From assembly GCF_021491915.1 (NCBI RefSeq), contig NZ_CP090836.1:1-64000 (forward strand): 64,000 bases of DNA, given 5' to 3'. Origin of the DNA: Paracoccus everestensis. GTDB lineage: Bacteria > Pseudomonadota > Alphaproteobacteria > Rhodobacterales > Rhodobacteraceae. Both the position numbers and the translations under genes were made by a program. This document shows positions 1 to 11,831 of this stretch, piece by piece (positions within the stretch are counted from its first letter, which is position 1; each line of letters opens with the position of its first letter). Under the pieces are notes generated by a model, which did no database searches, was not told the DNA's origin, and saw only the letters and a program-made list of their open reading frames with translations.

Positions 1-100
1 TGGGGTATTGCCGCAGTTCCGCCTTCCCGATGCGCGTCGCGGATCCTGTTTCGCCGGAAGGTCCGGTGAAGGCTGGGGACAGGATAGATAGGGCAAGACC

Positions 101-1483
101 ATGGACGAGATCTGGGGCCAGGCATGCGCCGCGCTTGAAACAAGCGTGGGACCGAACAATTTCAATCATTGGATCAAGCCCCTGCGCCTGACCGGCGTGG
201 ATGCGGGCATTGCCCATTTCGCCAGTCCGACGCGCTTCATCTCGGACTGGGTGAACCGCCACTTCGCCAAGGATATCCTGGGCGAGCTCAGCCGCCATGG
301 CGCCCCCGTGGAACGCCTGCGCTTCGAGGTCGTGCCCCAGCAGGCCCCCGGCCGCGCCCGTCCTGCTGCCGCCGCCCCGGCCAAGCCCGCCCGCCCCGTC
401 GCATCCGCTGCAGCCCCCGCATCCGTCCGCGTGGCGCGCGCCGATCTGGGCGCGCCGCTGGATCCGCGATACACATTCGGCAATTTCGTCGTCGGCAAAC
501 CCAACGAACTGGCCCATGCCGCCGCGCGCCGCGTGGCCGAGGGCGGGCCGGTGGGCTTCAACCCGCTGTTCCTGTATGGCGGCGTGGGCTTGGGCAAGAC
601 GCACCTGATGCACGCAATCGCCCATGACTATCAGATCAATCATCCGGCCGCGCAGGTGCTGTATCTGTCGGCGGAACAGTTCATGTACCGCTTCGTGCAG
701 GCCTTGCGCGAAAGTTCCATCATGGATTTCAAGAGCATGTTCCGCAACGTGAACATGCTGATGGTGGACGACGTGCAGTTCATCGCCGGCAAGGACAGCA
801 CCCAGGAAGAATTCTTCCACACCTTCAACGCCCTGGTCGACCAGGGCAAGCAGATCGTCATTTCCGCCGACCGCGCCCCGGCCGAGATCAAGGGGCTTGA
901 GGAACGCATCAAGTCGCGCTTGTCCTGCGGGCTGATCGTGGACCTGCATCCCACAACCTATGAATTGCGCCTGGGCATCCTGCAATCCAAGACCGAGGGC
1001 TTCCGCGCCCAGCAGCCGGATCTGGAAATCGGCACCGGCGTTCTGGAATTCTTGGCGCATCGGATCACCACCAACGTCCGCGTGCTGGAAGGCGCGTTGC
1101 AGCGCCTGTTTGCCCATGCCAGCCTGCTGCGTCGCGAAATCACGCTGGAAGTGGCCCAGGAATGCCTGGCCGACATCTTGCGCACCAACGACCGCAAGAT
1201 CTCGATCGACGACATCCAGCGCAAGGTGGCCGAACATTACAACATCCGCCTGGCCGACATGATCGGTCCGAAACGCGCCCGCAACGTCGCCCGTCCGCGC
1301 CAGATCGCCATGTATCTGTCCAAGCAGCTGACCAGCCGGTCCCTGCCGGAAATCGGACGCCGCTTCGGCGGGCGCGACCACACCACGATCATGCACGGCA
1401 TCCGCAAGGTCGAGGAACTGGCCGTAGAGGATCATGCTCTGGCCGAGGACGTGGCGCTGCTGAAACGCCTGCTGGAAGCCTGA
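101..1483 (+). CDS. dnaA: Chromosomal replication initiator protein DnaA
   Basis: This 460-residue protein is the replication initiator that binds DnaA boxes and opens the origin. The order is an N-terminal DnaB/DiaA-contact domain (about residues 1-80), an Ala/Pro-rich linker (about 85-115), an AAA+ ATPase with Walker A GGVGLGKTHL (about residue 160) and Walker B with DDVQF, and a C-terminal DNA-binding domain with the DnaA signature GGRDHTTIMHGIRKV. The length is usual for the family. It heads a dnaA-dnaN-recF-gyrB row, the classic order. The 100 bases upstream in the window show no feature I can support. Confidence 0.98.
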   Translation: MDEIWGQACAALETSVGPNNFNHWIKPLRLTGVDAGIAHFASPTRFISDWVNRHFAKDILGELSRHGAPVERLRFEVVPQQAPGRARPAAAAPAKPARPVASAAAPASVRVARADLGAPLDPRYTFGNFVVGKPNELAHAAARRVAEGGPVGFNPLFLYGGVGLGKTHLMHAIAHDYQINHPAAQVLYLSAEQFMYRFVQALRESSIMDFKSMFRNVNMLMVDDVQFIAGKDSTQEEFFHTFNALVDQGKQIVISADRAPAEIKGLEERIKSRLSCGLIVDLHPTTYELRLGILQSKTEGFRAQQPDLEIGTGVLEFLAHRITTNVRVLEGALQRLFAHASLLRREITLEVAQECLADILRTNDRKISIDDIQRKVAEHYNIRLADMIGPKRARNVARPRQIAMYLSKQLTSRSLPEIGRRFGGRDHTTIMHGIRKVEELAVEDHALAEDVALLKRLLEA

Positions 1484-1579
1484 TCCCCGAAAGCCTCACG
1501 AAACCCTTGTGACCGCCCTCATGGCTGGTTACAAATCAGGTCCGCAGACGGGCCGGGTTGGCCATATTCACAGGGAAAC

Positions 1580-2701
1580 GTGATGAAATTCTCGATCGAG
1601 CGCGCCGTTCTGGTCAAGGCCGTCTCTCAGGCCCAATCGGTTGTGGAACGTCGCAACACCATCCCGATCCTGGCCAACGTCCTGATCGAGGCCGCGCCCG
1701 ACGGCGTCAGTTTCCGCGCCACCGACCTGGATACCGAGGTCGTGGACCAGGCCCCGGCGCAGGTCGAACGCCCCGGCGCCACCACCGTCAGCGCGGTCAT
1801 GCTGAACGAGATCGCGCGGAAATTGCCCGACGGCGCCTTGGTGCAGATCAGCAGCGACGATGCGACAGGGCGGCTGGCGGTTCAGGCGGGGCGATCCTCC
1901 TTCAGCCTGGCCACGCTGCCGCGCGAGGACTTCCCGGTCATGGCCTCGTCCGAATACAGCGCCAATTTCAAGGCCAAGGCCGATATGCTGCGCCGCCTGT
2001 TCGACAAGGCGAAATTTGCCATCTCGACCGAGGAAACGCGTTACTATCTGAACGGCGTCTATATGCACGTGGCGCAGGTCGATGGTCAGCCGATGCTGCG
2101 CTGCGTGGCGACCGACGGACATCGGCTGGCGCGGATCGACGCACCCCTGCCGGTTGGCGCGGACGAGATGCCGGGCGTGATCGTGCCGCGCAAGACGGTT
2201 GCCGAACTGCGCAAGCTGCTGGACGACGGCGACGTCGACATCGCGGTGTCGGTCAGCGAGACCAAGGTGCGGTTCGCCACGCCCACGCTGACGCTGACAT
2301 CCAAGGTGATCGACGGGACCTTCCCGGATTATTCGCGCGTGATCCCCCAGAACAATGCCCGCAAGCTCGAGGTTGACGCCGCCGATTTCGCCCGTGCCGT
2401 GGACCGGGTCGCCACCGTCAGCAGCGAACGGTCCCGCGCGGTCAAGCTGGCCTTGGACCAGGACCGGCTGATCCTGTCGGTGAACGCCCCCGACGCGGGC
2501 GCGGCCGAGGAGGAGCTGATCGTCGCCTATGCCGACGAGCCGCTGGAAATCGGTTTCAATGCCAAGTATTTGCAGGAAATCGCATCCCAAGTGGATCGCG
2601 ACAACGCGGTCTTCATGTTCAACGGTTCGGGCGATGCCGCATTGATCCGCGAAGGCGGCGACCAGAGCGCGGTTTATGTCGTCATGCCGATGCGGGTGTG
2701 A
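1580..2701 (+). CDS. dnaN: DNA polymerase III sliding clamp, beta subunit
   Basis: The 373-residue beta clamp encircles DNA and tethers DNA polymerase III. The three repeated clamp domains are present, the N-terminus (MKFSIERAVLVKAVSQAQ) is typical, and the C-terminus ends in the family form YVVMPMRV. The frame opens with GTG at 1580 followed at once by ATG at 1583. The ATG is equally possible and fits family N-termini slightly better. The stop overlaps the GTG start of recF by four bases, suggesting translational coupling. Confidence 0.97.
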   Translation: MMKFSIERAVLVKAVSQAQSVVERRNTIPILANVLIEAAPDGVSFRATDLDTEVVDQAPAQVERPGATTVSAVMLNEIARKLPDGALVQISSDDATGRLAVQAGRSSFSLATLPREDFPVMASSEYSANFKAKADMLRRLFDKAKFAISTEETRYYLNGVYMHVAQVDGQPMLRCVATDGHRLARIDAPLPVGADEMPGVIVPRKTVAELRKLLDDGDVDIAVSVSETKVRFATPTLTLTSKVIDGTFPDYSRVIPQNNARKLEVDAADFARAVDRVATVSSERSRAVKLALDQDRLILSVNAPDAGAAEEELIVAYADEPLEIGFNAKYLQEIASQVDRDNAVFMFNGSGDAALIREGGDQSAVYVVMPMRV

Positions 2702-3774
2702 CGCTAGGCCACATCTCGCTGGCGCAATTCCGGTCCTGGTCGCGGCTAGAGCTGGATCTGGACCAAAGACCCTTGGCGATCTTCGGTCCGAACGGGTCCG
2801 GCAAGACCAATATCCTGGAAGCGGTATCCATGCTGGCCCCGGGCCGGGGGCTGCGGTCAGCACCTGCACCCGACCAGGCCCGCCAGGGCAAGGATGCGGG
2901 CTGGCGGATCACGGCAAGGATCGGCGATCATCCGGTGGAAACCCTGGCCCCGCCGGGCCAGCCCCGCAGCGTCGCCATCGACGACAAGATCGTGGCCCAG
3001 ACCGCGCTTGGGCGCCTGCTGCGGATCATCTGGCTGGTGCCTGCGATGGACCGCCTGTGGTCCGACCCGCCCGAGGCACGGCGGCGATTCCTGGACCGGG
3101 TGACCCTCAGCCTTTATCCCGATCATGCGGATCTGGCGCTGACCTATGACAAGGCGATGCGGGAACGCAACCGGCTGTTGAAGGACCAGATCAACGACCC
3201 CGGCTGGTATCGCGCGCTAGAGGCGCAAATGGGGGATGCGGGCGGCGCGCTGACCCGCAACCGTCAGGCCGCGCTGTCGGCCATCACCGCCGCGCAGGAT
3301 GGGGGCGATTTCCCCGCAGCCACCCTGGCCCTGCTGCCCGGCGAAGGGGTGGCGGACGATCCCGACCCGGACAGCATCGCCGCCCGCTTGGCCGCCATGC
3401 GTCCGCGCGATCTGGCGGCAGGACGCACGCTGACCGGCCCGCACCGGGCCGATCTCGGGGCAACCTGGGGGCCGCAGGATATGCCCGCCGCCCTGTCCTC
3501 GACCGGAGAGCAGAAGGCCTTGCTGTTGTCGCTGATCCTGGCCAATGCCCGCGCCTTGCCGGACCAGCCGGTGGTCCTGCTGCTGGACGAGGTCGCGGCC
3601 CATCTGGACGCCGACCGCCGCGCGGCCCTGTATGACCGCATCTGCGGCCTGCCCGCGCAAAGCCTGCTGACCGGCACCGGAGCCGAGCTTTTCGACAGCC
3701 TTGGCGCCCGCGCCCGGCGCCTGTCCGTGACGAAAATGGCCGGCCTGTCGCAGGCCAGCGAAACGACCGGCTGA
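2698..3774 (+). CDS. recF: DNA replication and repair protein RecF
   Basis: This 358-residue SMC-like ATPase loads RecA at gaps together with RecO and RecR. Walker A is FGPNGSGKTNILEAVSML near residue 30. The ABC-type signature STGEQKALLLSLIL and Walker B LLLDEVAAHLD are near the C-terminus. The start is GTG, overlapping the dnaN stop as GTGA. Position after dnaN and before gyrB is the usual one. Confidence 0.95.
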   Translation: MTLGHISLAQFRSWSRLELDLDQRPLAIFGPNGSGKTNILEAVSMLAPGRGLRSAPAPDQARQGKDAGWRITARIGDHPVETLAPPGQPRSVAIDDKIVAQTALGRLLRIIWLVPAMDRLWSDPPEARRRFLDRVTLSLYPDHADLALTYDKAMRERNRLLKDQINDPGWYRALEAQMGDAGGALTRNRQAALSAITAAQDGGDFPAATLALLPGEGVADDPDPDSIAARLAAMRPRDLAAGRTLTGPHRADLGATWGPQDMPAALSSTGEQKALLLSLILANARALPDQPVVLLLDEVAAHLDADRRAALYDRICGLPAQSLLTGTGAELFDSLGARARRLSVTKMAGLSQASETTG

Positions 3775-3810
3775 ACCCCGCCGGAAACGCAGAAAAATCC
3801 CGTCTTTCCC

Positions 3811-6307
<2,497 letters not shown>

Positions 6308-6463
6308 TGCTGTGGCGGAAATGCCGCGCCCAAGTGTCAGGCGCAGGGTTTCCGTTTACACGCATGAGATGTATCATCGGTGCGCAGACAAATGGCGCTT
6401 ATCTCCAATGCGAACAGGAAGATCCGCGCTTCGGTTGAATTATCCTATGTAAAGGAGCTCTAG

Positions 6464-7201
6464 ATGCGTCATTCCTCGTTTCTGGCGATATGCGCCTTTG
6501 GCCTTGTCCCCGGTGCATCCGGCGCCCTTGCAGGGGGATATGTCGCCCCGGTCGCCGACCCTGTGGTAGTCACGCCGGTGATCGAAGCCCCTGCCGGCAT
6601 CTGGTCCGGCCGATATGCGGGTGGCTCGATCGGCTATGCCTTCGGCGGTGACGACGAGATCGGGCTGGACCTGATCGAAGGGGGAACCCTTGTCGAGCGG
6701 GCGAATGACCTGGGCAGCGTCGATCTTAAAGGCCTGAACGCAGGGCTTCACGCAGGCTATCGCTGGCAGCGTGGGAACTGGGTCTTTGGCCCCGAGCTTT
6801 GGGTCGAGGGCGGCAGCATCGACGCCACGGACCGGATTAGCGTGGCGGACGCCACGGACGTCGAGGTTGAATCCTCGGTCAATTACATCGCCGGTCTGCA
6901 GTTCAAGACGGGCTATACGGTGGATCCGCAGACCCTGGTCTATGGCACCGCCGGCGTCACCCATGGCGATTTCGACTATAAGCTGGCGGACATGACCGAA
7001 AGCTATTCCGATACCGGCTATTCGCTGGGCCTTGGCGTTGAACGGAAGATGCGCGACAACCTTTCGGTTTTTGCGGAATGGCAGTACCGCAATTTCGGCA
7101 AGTCCGAAGTGACCTATGACCTGGGCGATGGCGATGCAGTCCTGACCCGTTCCACGCCCGAACATCACAACATCAAGGTCGGCGTGAACTTCAGCTTCTA
7201 A
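6464..7201 (+). CDS. Outer-membrane beta-barrel protein, opacity/Omp25-31 type
   Basis: A 245-residue secreted protein with a signal peptide ending near ALAGG (about residue 22). It then has alternating amphipathic strands (GRYAGGSIGYAFGG, GLNAGLHAGYRWQ, VNYIAGLQFKTGY) and a C-terminal aromatic residue (VGVNFSF), as expected of an eight-stranded barrel inserted by the BAM complex. The start is supported by an AAAGGAG ribosome-binding site seven bases upstream. The gene stands alone and is followed by a strong terminator. The exact role is unknown; small porin-like surface proteins of this kind are common in alphaproteobacteria. Confidence 0.8.
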   Translation: MRHSSFLAICAFGLVPGASGALAGGYVAPVADPVVVTPVIEAPAGIWSGRYAGGSIGYAFGGDDEIGLDLIEGGTLVERANDLGSVDLKGLNAGLHAGYRWQRGNWVFGPELWVEGGSIDATDRISVADATDVEVESSVNYIAGLQFKTGYTVDPQTLVYGTAGVTHGDFDYKLADMTESYSDTGYSLGLGVERKMRDNLSVFAEWQYRNFGKSEVTYDLGDGDAVLTRSTPEHHNIKVGVNFSF

Positions 7202-7220
7202 GCCGATCCAGCCGTACCGG

Positions 7221-7250
7221 GGCCGGGCCGCTTGCGTGCCCGGCCTTTTT
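7221..7250 (+). terminator. Rho-independent terminator of the barrel-protein gene
   Basis: A perfect 8-bp stem (GGCCGGGC / GCCCGGCC) with a 9-base loop is followed directly by TTTTT, starting 20 bases after the stop codon. It also abuts the 3' end of the convergent pdeM gene. Confidence 0.9.
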
Positions 7251-7915
7251 CATGCCCGCCGTCCGGGCCGCCGAGAAGCGCCCACCGGCAGGGGCAGGGC
7301 GCGCGCGCCGCACGCAATGGCCAGGCCCTGCGGGACAAGCACCGACAGCACCGGGCTGTCGATGGCAAGCCCGCCGGTATAGGCGCCGAAGGCGGGCAGG
7401 ATCAGGTGATCGCGCCCGACCAGGAAACAGCGCCGACGATCCCCTGCCAGCCTGACGCAGGGATGGAAATGACCCGACACATCCGGCCCCTGCCCCGCCT
7501 GGTGGCGCAAGACCAGCCCCTCGGTCAGCGCGTCCACCGTCTTGCCCGGCAGGCGCGGGCAAACCGGGGAAGGATCGTGGTTGCCGCTGACCCAGATCCA
7601 CTGCCTCCCCCAGGCCATGTCGCGCAGCCGGTCGCACAGCATATCGGGCAGAGCCAAGGCCGCCGCATCGTCGTCGAAGCCGTCGCCCAGGCTGATGACG
7701 GCAGCGGGATCGGTGGCGGTGATCTCGGCTTCCAGCCGATCCAGCGTCGCCAGAACCTCGTAAGGCGGCAACAGCGATCCGCCGCGCCGGGCCATGCGTT
7801 CGGACTTGCCCAGGTGCAGGTCGGCCACGATCAGCCAACGGCGTTCCGGCCAGAACAGCGCGCCCGACGGCCGCGCCTCAAGCGCGTGGCCCGCAAAGTC
7901 GAAGGCATAGGTCAT
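7250..7915 (-). CDS. pdeM: Ligase-associated metallophosphoesterase PdeM
   Basis: A 221-residue calcineurin-like metallophosphoesterase. The metal-binding motifs are in order: ADLHLGK (D-x-H), SLGDGFDDD (GD), VSGNHDP (GNH) and SGHFHP. It is the last gene of a four-gene minus-strand operon in which every junction is an ATGA overlap. In the family (TIGR04123 type) the enzyme accompanies the Lhr-type helicase, an ATP-dependent ligase and an MBL exonuclease, and is thought to process DNA ends. Its exact substrate in the cell is not settled. Confidence 0.88.
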   Translation of the reverse strand: MTYAFDFAGHALEARPSGALFWPERRWLIVADLHLGKSERMARRGGSLLPPYEVLATLDRLEAEITATDPAAVISLGDGFDDDAAALALPDMLCDRLRDMAWGRQWIWVSGNHDPSPVCPRLPGKTVDALTEGLVLRHQAGQGPDVSGHFHPCVRLAGDRRRCFLVGRDHLILPAFGAYTGGLAIDSPVLSVLVPQGLAIACGARALPLPVGASRRPGRRA

Positions 7916-10284
7916 GCCAGGCCTGCTTCGGCCATCAGGGCGGCGGCCTCGGCTTCGGCCAGGCGTTCGCGGGCCTGGCCGGTGATGGGCACCCGGCCGT
8001 ATTCCAGCAGCAAGGGTGCGGCCAGGGGGGTCACGCGGCCTGTCATGCGATGGTCGCTTTGGGGTGAATGGTTCAGCATATCCTCGATCCGGTCGAAATC
8101 GACAAGGCCCCGCCGCGCCTCGTCCGCGGTGATCCGCAGCAGCAGATGGTCGGGGTCGTAACGGCGCAAGGTATCGTAAAGAATATCGCTGGAAAAGGTC
8201 GCCTGCTTGCCGGTCTTGCGCGCCCCCGGCATATTCCGCTGGATCAGGCCGGAAATGACCGCGACATTCTTGAACGTCCGCTTCATCACCGCATTGCCCG
8301 CCAACCAGTCGCCCAGGCCCGCGCGCAAGCCTTCGCGGTCCAGCAGCGGCGCGGGATCAGTGACGGGATCCAGCGACCAGATCAGCAGCGCATAGTCGGT
8401 TGCGATAAAGCCCAAGGGTCCAAGTCCCGCTTCCTCCATCATGCGGGTCATCAACAGGCCCAGGGTTTGCAGCGCATTGCGCCCTGCGAACCCATAGAGC
8501 GCGAAATGCCATTTGCCCTGAAAGGGGAAACTCTCGCTCAGCAACACGCCGGGCTGCGGCAGGGTGCTGATCCGGGCCTGCATGGCCAGCCAGTCGGCAG
8601 TGTCCGGGGGCAGCACCCAGTGGCGCGTGGAATCCCCGATCAGCGCCTGCACCCGGTGCGACAGTTGCGTCGAGGTCGCAAGCTTCATCCCGGAGTAAAG
8701 CGCAATCCGCGGCTGCTTGGTGGGCTGCTTCGTCACCTCGACCACCATCTCGCGCAGGGCGTCGTAACGGACGGTCTGCCCGCCGATCAGGAAGGTGTCG
8801 CCGGGCACAAGGGTGGCGGCAAAGCCTTCCTCGACCTCTCCCAGCAGGCCGCCGCCCCGGCGAAAGCGGACCTTCAGCATCTCGGCCTCGACGATGGTGC
8901 CCACGTTCATGCGCAGATCGCGGGCGGCCCGAGGGTCGCGCAGGCGCCACAACCCGTCGCGCAGCATCAGCCGCTGCCAGCGGTCATAAGCGCGCAGGGC
9001 GTATCCGCCGGTCGCGGCGAAATCCAGGCAATCGTCGAACTGTGCGCGGCTCAGCCCGCGATAGGGTCCGGCGGTCCGCGCCTCGCGGAACAGGGCGTCG
9101 GCATCGAAGGGACCGGCGCAGGCCGTCAACAGGATATGCTGGCACAGCACGTCCAGCGGGCCGGGGCCGCGCGGATCGCCGTCCAGGTCGTGTTCATGCA
9201 CGGCTTCCAAGGCGGCGATGCATTCGACCACCTCGAAGCGGTTGGCGGGCACGATGCGGGCACGGCTGGGCGCGTTATAGCGGTGGTTGGCGCGCCCGAT
9301 CCGCTGGACCAGCCGCTTGACGTTCTTGGGCGCGCCGACCTGGATCACCAGATCGACCGCGCCCCAGTCGATGCCCAGATCCAGGCTGCCCGTCGCCACC
9401 ACGGCGCGCAACTCGCCCGCCGCCATCGCGGCCTCGACCCGCTGGCGGGCTTCGCGCGACAGGCTGCCGTGATGCAACCCGATGGGCAGGTTGTCGTCGT
9501 TGGCGGCCCAGATGGCCTGGAAGAACAGCTCGGCCTGGGCGCGGGTGTTGATGAAGATGATGGTCGTGCGGGCCTGCCGGATCTCGGCCAGAACCTCGGG
9601 GACGGCGTAATGGCCGCCGCCGCCCGACCAGGGCGCAGGACGGGCGGTGGCCAACATGGCGATGTCGGGTTCCGGGCCGGGATCGGCATTGATGACCGTG
9701 GCGCCGCCCATGAAGCGGGCCAATGCCTGCGGTTCCTCGACCGTGGCGGACAGGCCGGTTGCGACCAGGCCCGGGGAAAGCGTGCGCAGCCGCGCAAGGC
9801 ACAGCATCAACTGGTCGCCGCGCTTGTTTTCCGCCAATGCGTGCAGTTCGTCCAACACCACGCGCCGCAGGTTGCCAAAGATCTGCGGTGCCTGTTCATA
9901 GGACAGCATCAAGGCCAGCGATTCCGGCGTGGTCAGCAGGATCTGCGGCGGATCGACCCGCTGGCGCGCCCGCTGCGAGGATCGCGTGTCCCCCGTCCGG
10001 TCCTCGACCCGGATGGGCAGGTTCAGGTCCGCCACGGGGCGGGCCAGGTTTCGGGCGATATCCGCCGTCAGCGCCTTGAGCGGAGAGACATAAAGGGTAT
10101 GCAGCCCCTTGTGCCCGTCCTTCAGATCGATCAGCGACGGCAAGAAGCCCGCCAGCGTCTTGCCGCCCCCCGTGGGCGCGATCAGCAGCGTGTCGCCCTT
10201 TGTTGCCAGCAGGTCCAACTGGTGGGGATGGGGCTGCCAGCCCTGCCGGGCGAACCAGTCCTGGAACGCGGGCGGCAGGGTCAC
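7912..10284 (-). CDS. Ligase-associated DEXH-box helicase, Lhr-Core type
   Basis: A 790-residue superfamily 2 helicase. Walker A is IAPTGGGKTLAGFLPSL, the DEXH box is VVLDELHALAENKRGDQ, motif III is TGLSATV, and motif VI is LVQRIGRANHRY. The C-terminal half carries the Lhr winged-helix and beta-barrel region. Lhr-Core proteins translocate 3'-5' on single-stranded DNA and unwind hybrids. Start and stop overlap the neighbouring ligase and PdeM genes as ATGA, so the helicase is made together with them. Confidence 0.93.
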   Translation of the reverse strand: MTLPPAFQDWFARQGWQPHPHQLDLLATKGDTLLIAPTGGGKTLAGFLPSLIDLKDGHKGLHTLYVSPLKALTADIARNLARPVADLNLPIRVEDRTGDTRSSQRARQRVDPPQILLTTPESLALMLSYEQAPQIFGNLRRVVLDELHALAENKRGDQLMLCLARLRTLSPGLVATGLSATVEEPQALARFMGGATVINADPGPEPDIAMLATARPAPWSGGGGHYAVPEVLAEIRQARTTIIFINTRAQAELFFQAIWAANDDNLPIGLHHGSLSREARQRVEAAMAAGELRAVVATGSLDLGIDWGAVDLVIQVGAPKNVKRLVQRIGRANHRYNAPSRARIVPANRFEVVECIAALEAVHEHDLDGDPRGPGPLDVLCQHILLTACAGPFDADALFREARTAGPYRGLSRAQFDDCLDFAATGGYALRAYDRWQRLMLRDGLWRLRDPRAARDLRMNVGTIVEAEMLKVRFRRGGGLLGEVEEGFAATLVPGDTFLIGGQTVRYDALREMVVEVTKQPTKQPRIALYSGMKLATSTQLSHRVQALIGDSTRHWVLPPDTADWLAMQARISTLPQPGVLLSESFPFQGKWHFALYGFAGRNALQTLGLLMTRMMEEAGLGPLGFIATDYALLIWSLDPVTDPAPLLDREGLRAGLGDWLAGNAVMKRTFKNVAVISGLIQRNMPGARKTGKQATFSSDILYDTLRRYDPDHLLLRITADEARRGLVDFDRIEDMLNHSPQSDHRMTGRVTPLAAPLLLEYGRVPITGQARERLAEAEAAALMAEAGLA

Positions 10285-11831
10285 GGGATCATGGCCTTCA
10301 GCGTGGACAGGCGGTCAGCCTCGGCCACGGGCTTGTCCCAGCGGATGCGGCTGATGCGGGGAAAGCGCATGGCGACGCCGGCCTTGTGGCGCCCCGAGGC
10401 GTTCAGGCCTTCGAACGCGACCTCCAATACCAGTTTCGGCGCGACCGACCGGACCGGGCCGAAGCGTTCGATGGTGTTGTTGCGGACAAAGCGGTCCAGT
10501 TCGCGCAGTTCCTCGTCCGTGAAGCCGAAATAGGCCTTGCCGACCGGGACAAGCTGATCCGCGTCCCACAGGCCAAAGGTAAAGTCGCTGTAAAACCCCG
10601 ACCGCTTGCCATGGCCGCGCTGCGCGTAAAGCAGAACGGCATCGACCACATGGGGATCGCGCTTCCACTTGAACCACGGCCCGCGCGGGCGCCCGCCGAC
10701 GTAAGGACTGTCGCGGCGCTTGATCATCACGCCCTCGATCACCTGGGCCGGGGGATCGGCGCGCAGGGCGGCCAGGTCGTCCCAGGTGGCAAAATCCAGC
10801 AAGGGCGAGACATCGATTCGATCGCTGCCGAAATCCGCGCCCTCCAGAACGGCGCGACGATCCATCAGCGGAAATTCCCGCAGGTCGCGGCCCTGCCAGA
10901 TCATCAGGTCATAGACGCGCAGGCCCGCCGGATGGCTGTCCAGCATCCCCCGCCCCACCTGCTTGCGGCCAAGGCGTTTCTGCAGGTCGCCAAAGACCGC
11001 CACGTCATCGCCCCGCCGCACCAGCAGTTCGCCATCCACCGCGCCGTCGAAGTTCAGAGCCTCGATCAGGTCGGGAAAGCTGTTGCTGATATCCTCGCCC
11101 GTGCGGCTGTAAAGCCTGCGCACGCCGCCGTCGTTGATCGCCTGCACACGGATGCCGTCCCATTTCCATTCCGCGATGTAATCGGCGGGAGGGAAGGCGG
11201 CCAACTGGTCCAGATCGACGGGCGTGGACAGCATCACCGGGCGGAACGGGGCGCGGGCGGCATTTTCAGGCCGCAGTCCACCCGCGATCCAGTCGAACAA
11301 GGGTCGATAGGGGGGCTTCAGCCCGTGCCAGATCTCCTCGATCTGGGCCACATCCGGCTCTCCCATGTCGGCCAGTGCCATGCGGGCCATGCGGGCGGAC
11401 AGGCCGATGCGCATATTGCCGGTGGCAAGCTTCAAAAAGGCCAGCCGCTGCGACGGACCCAGCCGGTCCAGCATCCCGGCGATGGCCGTGGGCAGGGCTG
11501 CCTTGCCTGTTTCAGATAACAAGGCCACGGCCTGATGCAGGGGCACATCCTCGTCCCGGTCGGTTTCCCACAACAGCGCAATGGTCTCGGCCAGATCACC
11601 CACGAAATCATAGGACAGCGCGAACAACTGTTCGTCCACCCGTTCCACCATCAGCCCGCGCAAAAGGCCCGGCGTCACGGTGCGCAGCTTCAGGTCGCCC
11701 GTCAGCGCGGCCAGGGCAAAGCCGCGATCCGGGTCGGGCGTGGCCTCCAGGTAATGGCGCAGGATCCGCAGCTTGGCATTGCGCGCGGGCGTAAAGGCCA
11801 GGCGTTCCAGAAGGGTCGCGAATGCCCTCAT
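10281..11831 (-). CDS. Bacterial ATP-dependent DNA ligase of the Lhr-linked repair operon
   Basis: A 516-residue ligase (TIGR04120 type). The N-terminal DNA-binding domain spans about residues 1-190. The adenylation motif I is WKWDGIRVQ, with the nucleotide-accepting Lys at residue 223. Later motifs include DGELLVRRGDDVAVFGDLQKRLG, VIEGVMIKRRDSPYVGG and WFKWKRDP. I set the start at 11831 because the ATG overlaps the exonuclease stop as ATGA. The longer open frame, to 12209, runs through the exonuclease gene and has no family match. Confidence 0.92.
   Translation of the reverse strand: MRAFATLLERLAFTPARNAKLRILRHYLEATPDPDRGFALAALTGDLKLRTVTPGLLRGLMVERVDEQLFALSYDFVGDLAETIALLWETDRDEDVPLHQAVALLSETGKAALPTAIAGMLDRLGPSQRLAFLKLATGNMRIGLSARMARMALADMGEPDVAQIEEIWHGLKPPYRPLFDWIAGGLRPENAARAPFRPVMLSTPVDLDQLAAFPPADYIAEWKWDGIRVQAINDGGVRRLYSRTGEDISNSFPDLIEALNFDGAVDGELLVRRGDDVAVFGDLQKRLGRKQVGRGMLDSHPAGLRVYDLMIWQGRDLREFPLMDRRAVLEGADFGSDRIDVSPLLDFATWDDLAALRADPPAQVIEGVMIKRRDSPYVGGRPRGPWFKWKRDPHVVDAVLLYAQRGHGKRSGFYSDFTFGLWDADQLVPVGKAYFGFTDEELRELDRFVRNNTIERFGPVRSVAPKLVLEVAFEGLNASGRHKAGVAMRFPRISRIRWDKPVAEADRLSTLKAMIP

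Noticed and set aside
1484..1579. Possible DnaA boxes and origin between dnaA and dnaN
   Set aside because: The best 9-mer (ATATTCACA) misses the box consensus at two places and there is no cluster or AT-rich unwinding stretch. Origins in alphaproteobacteria are often elsewhere.
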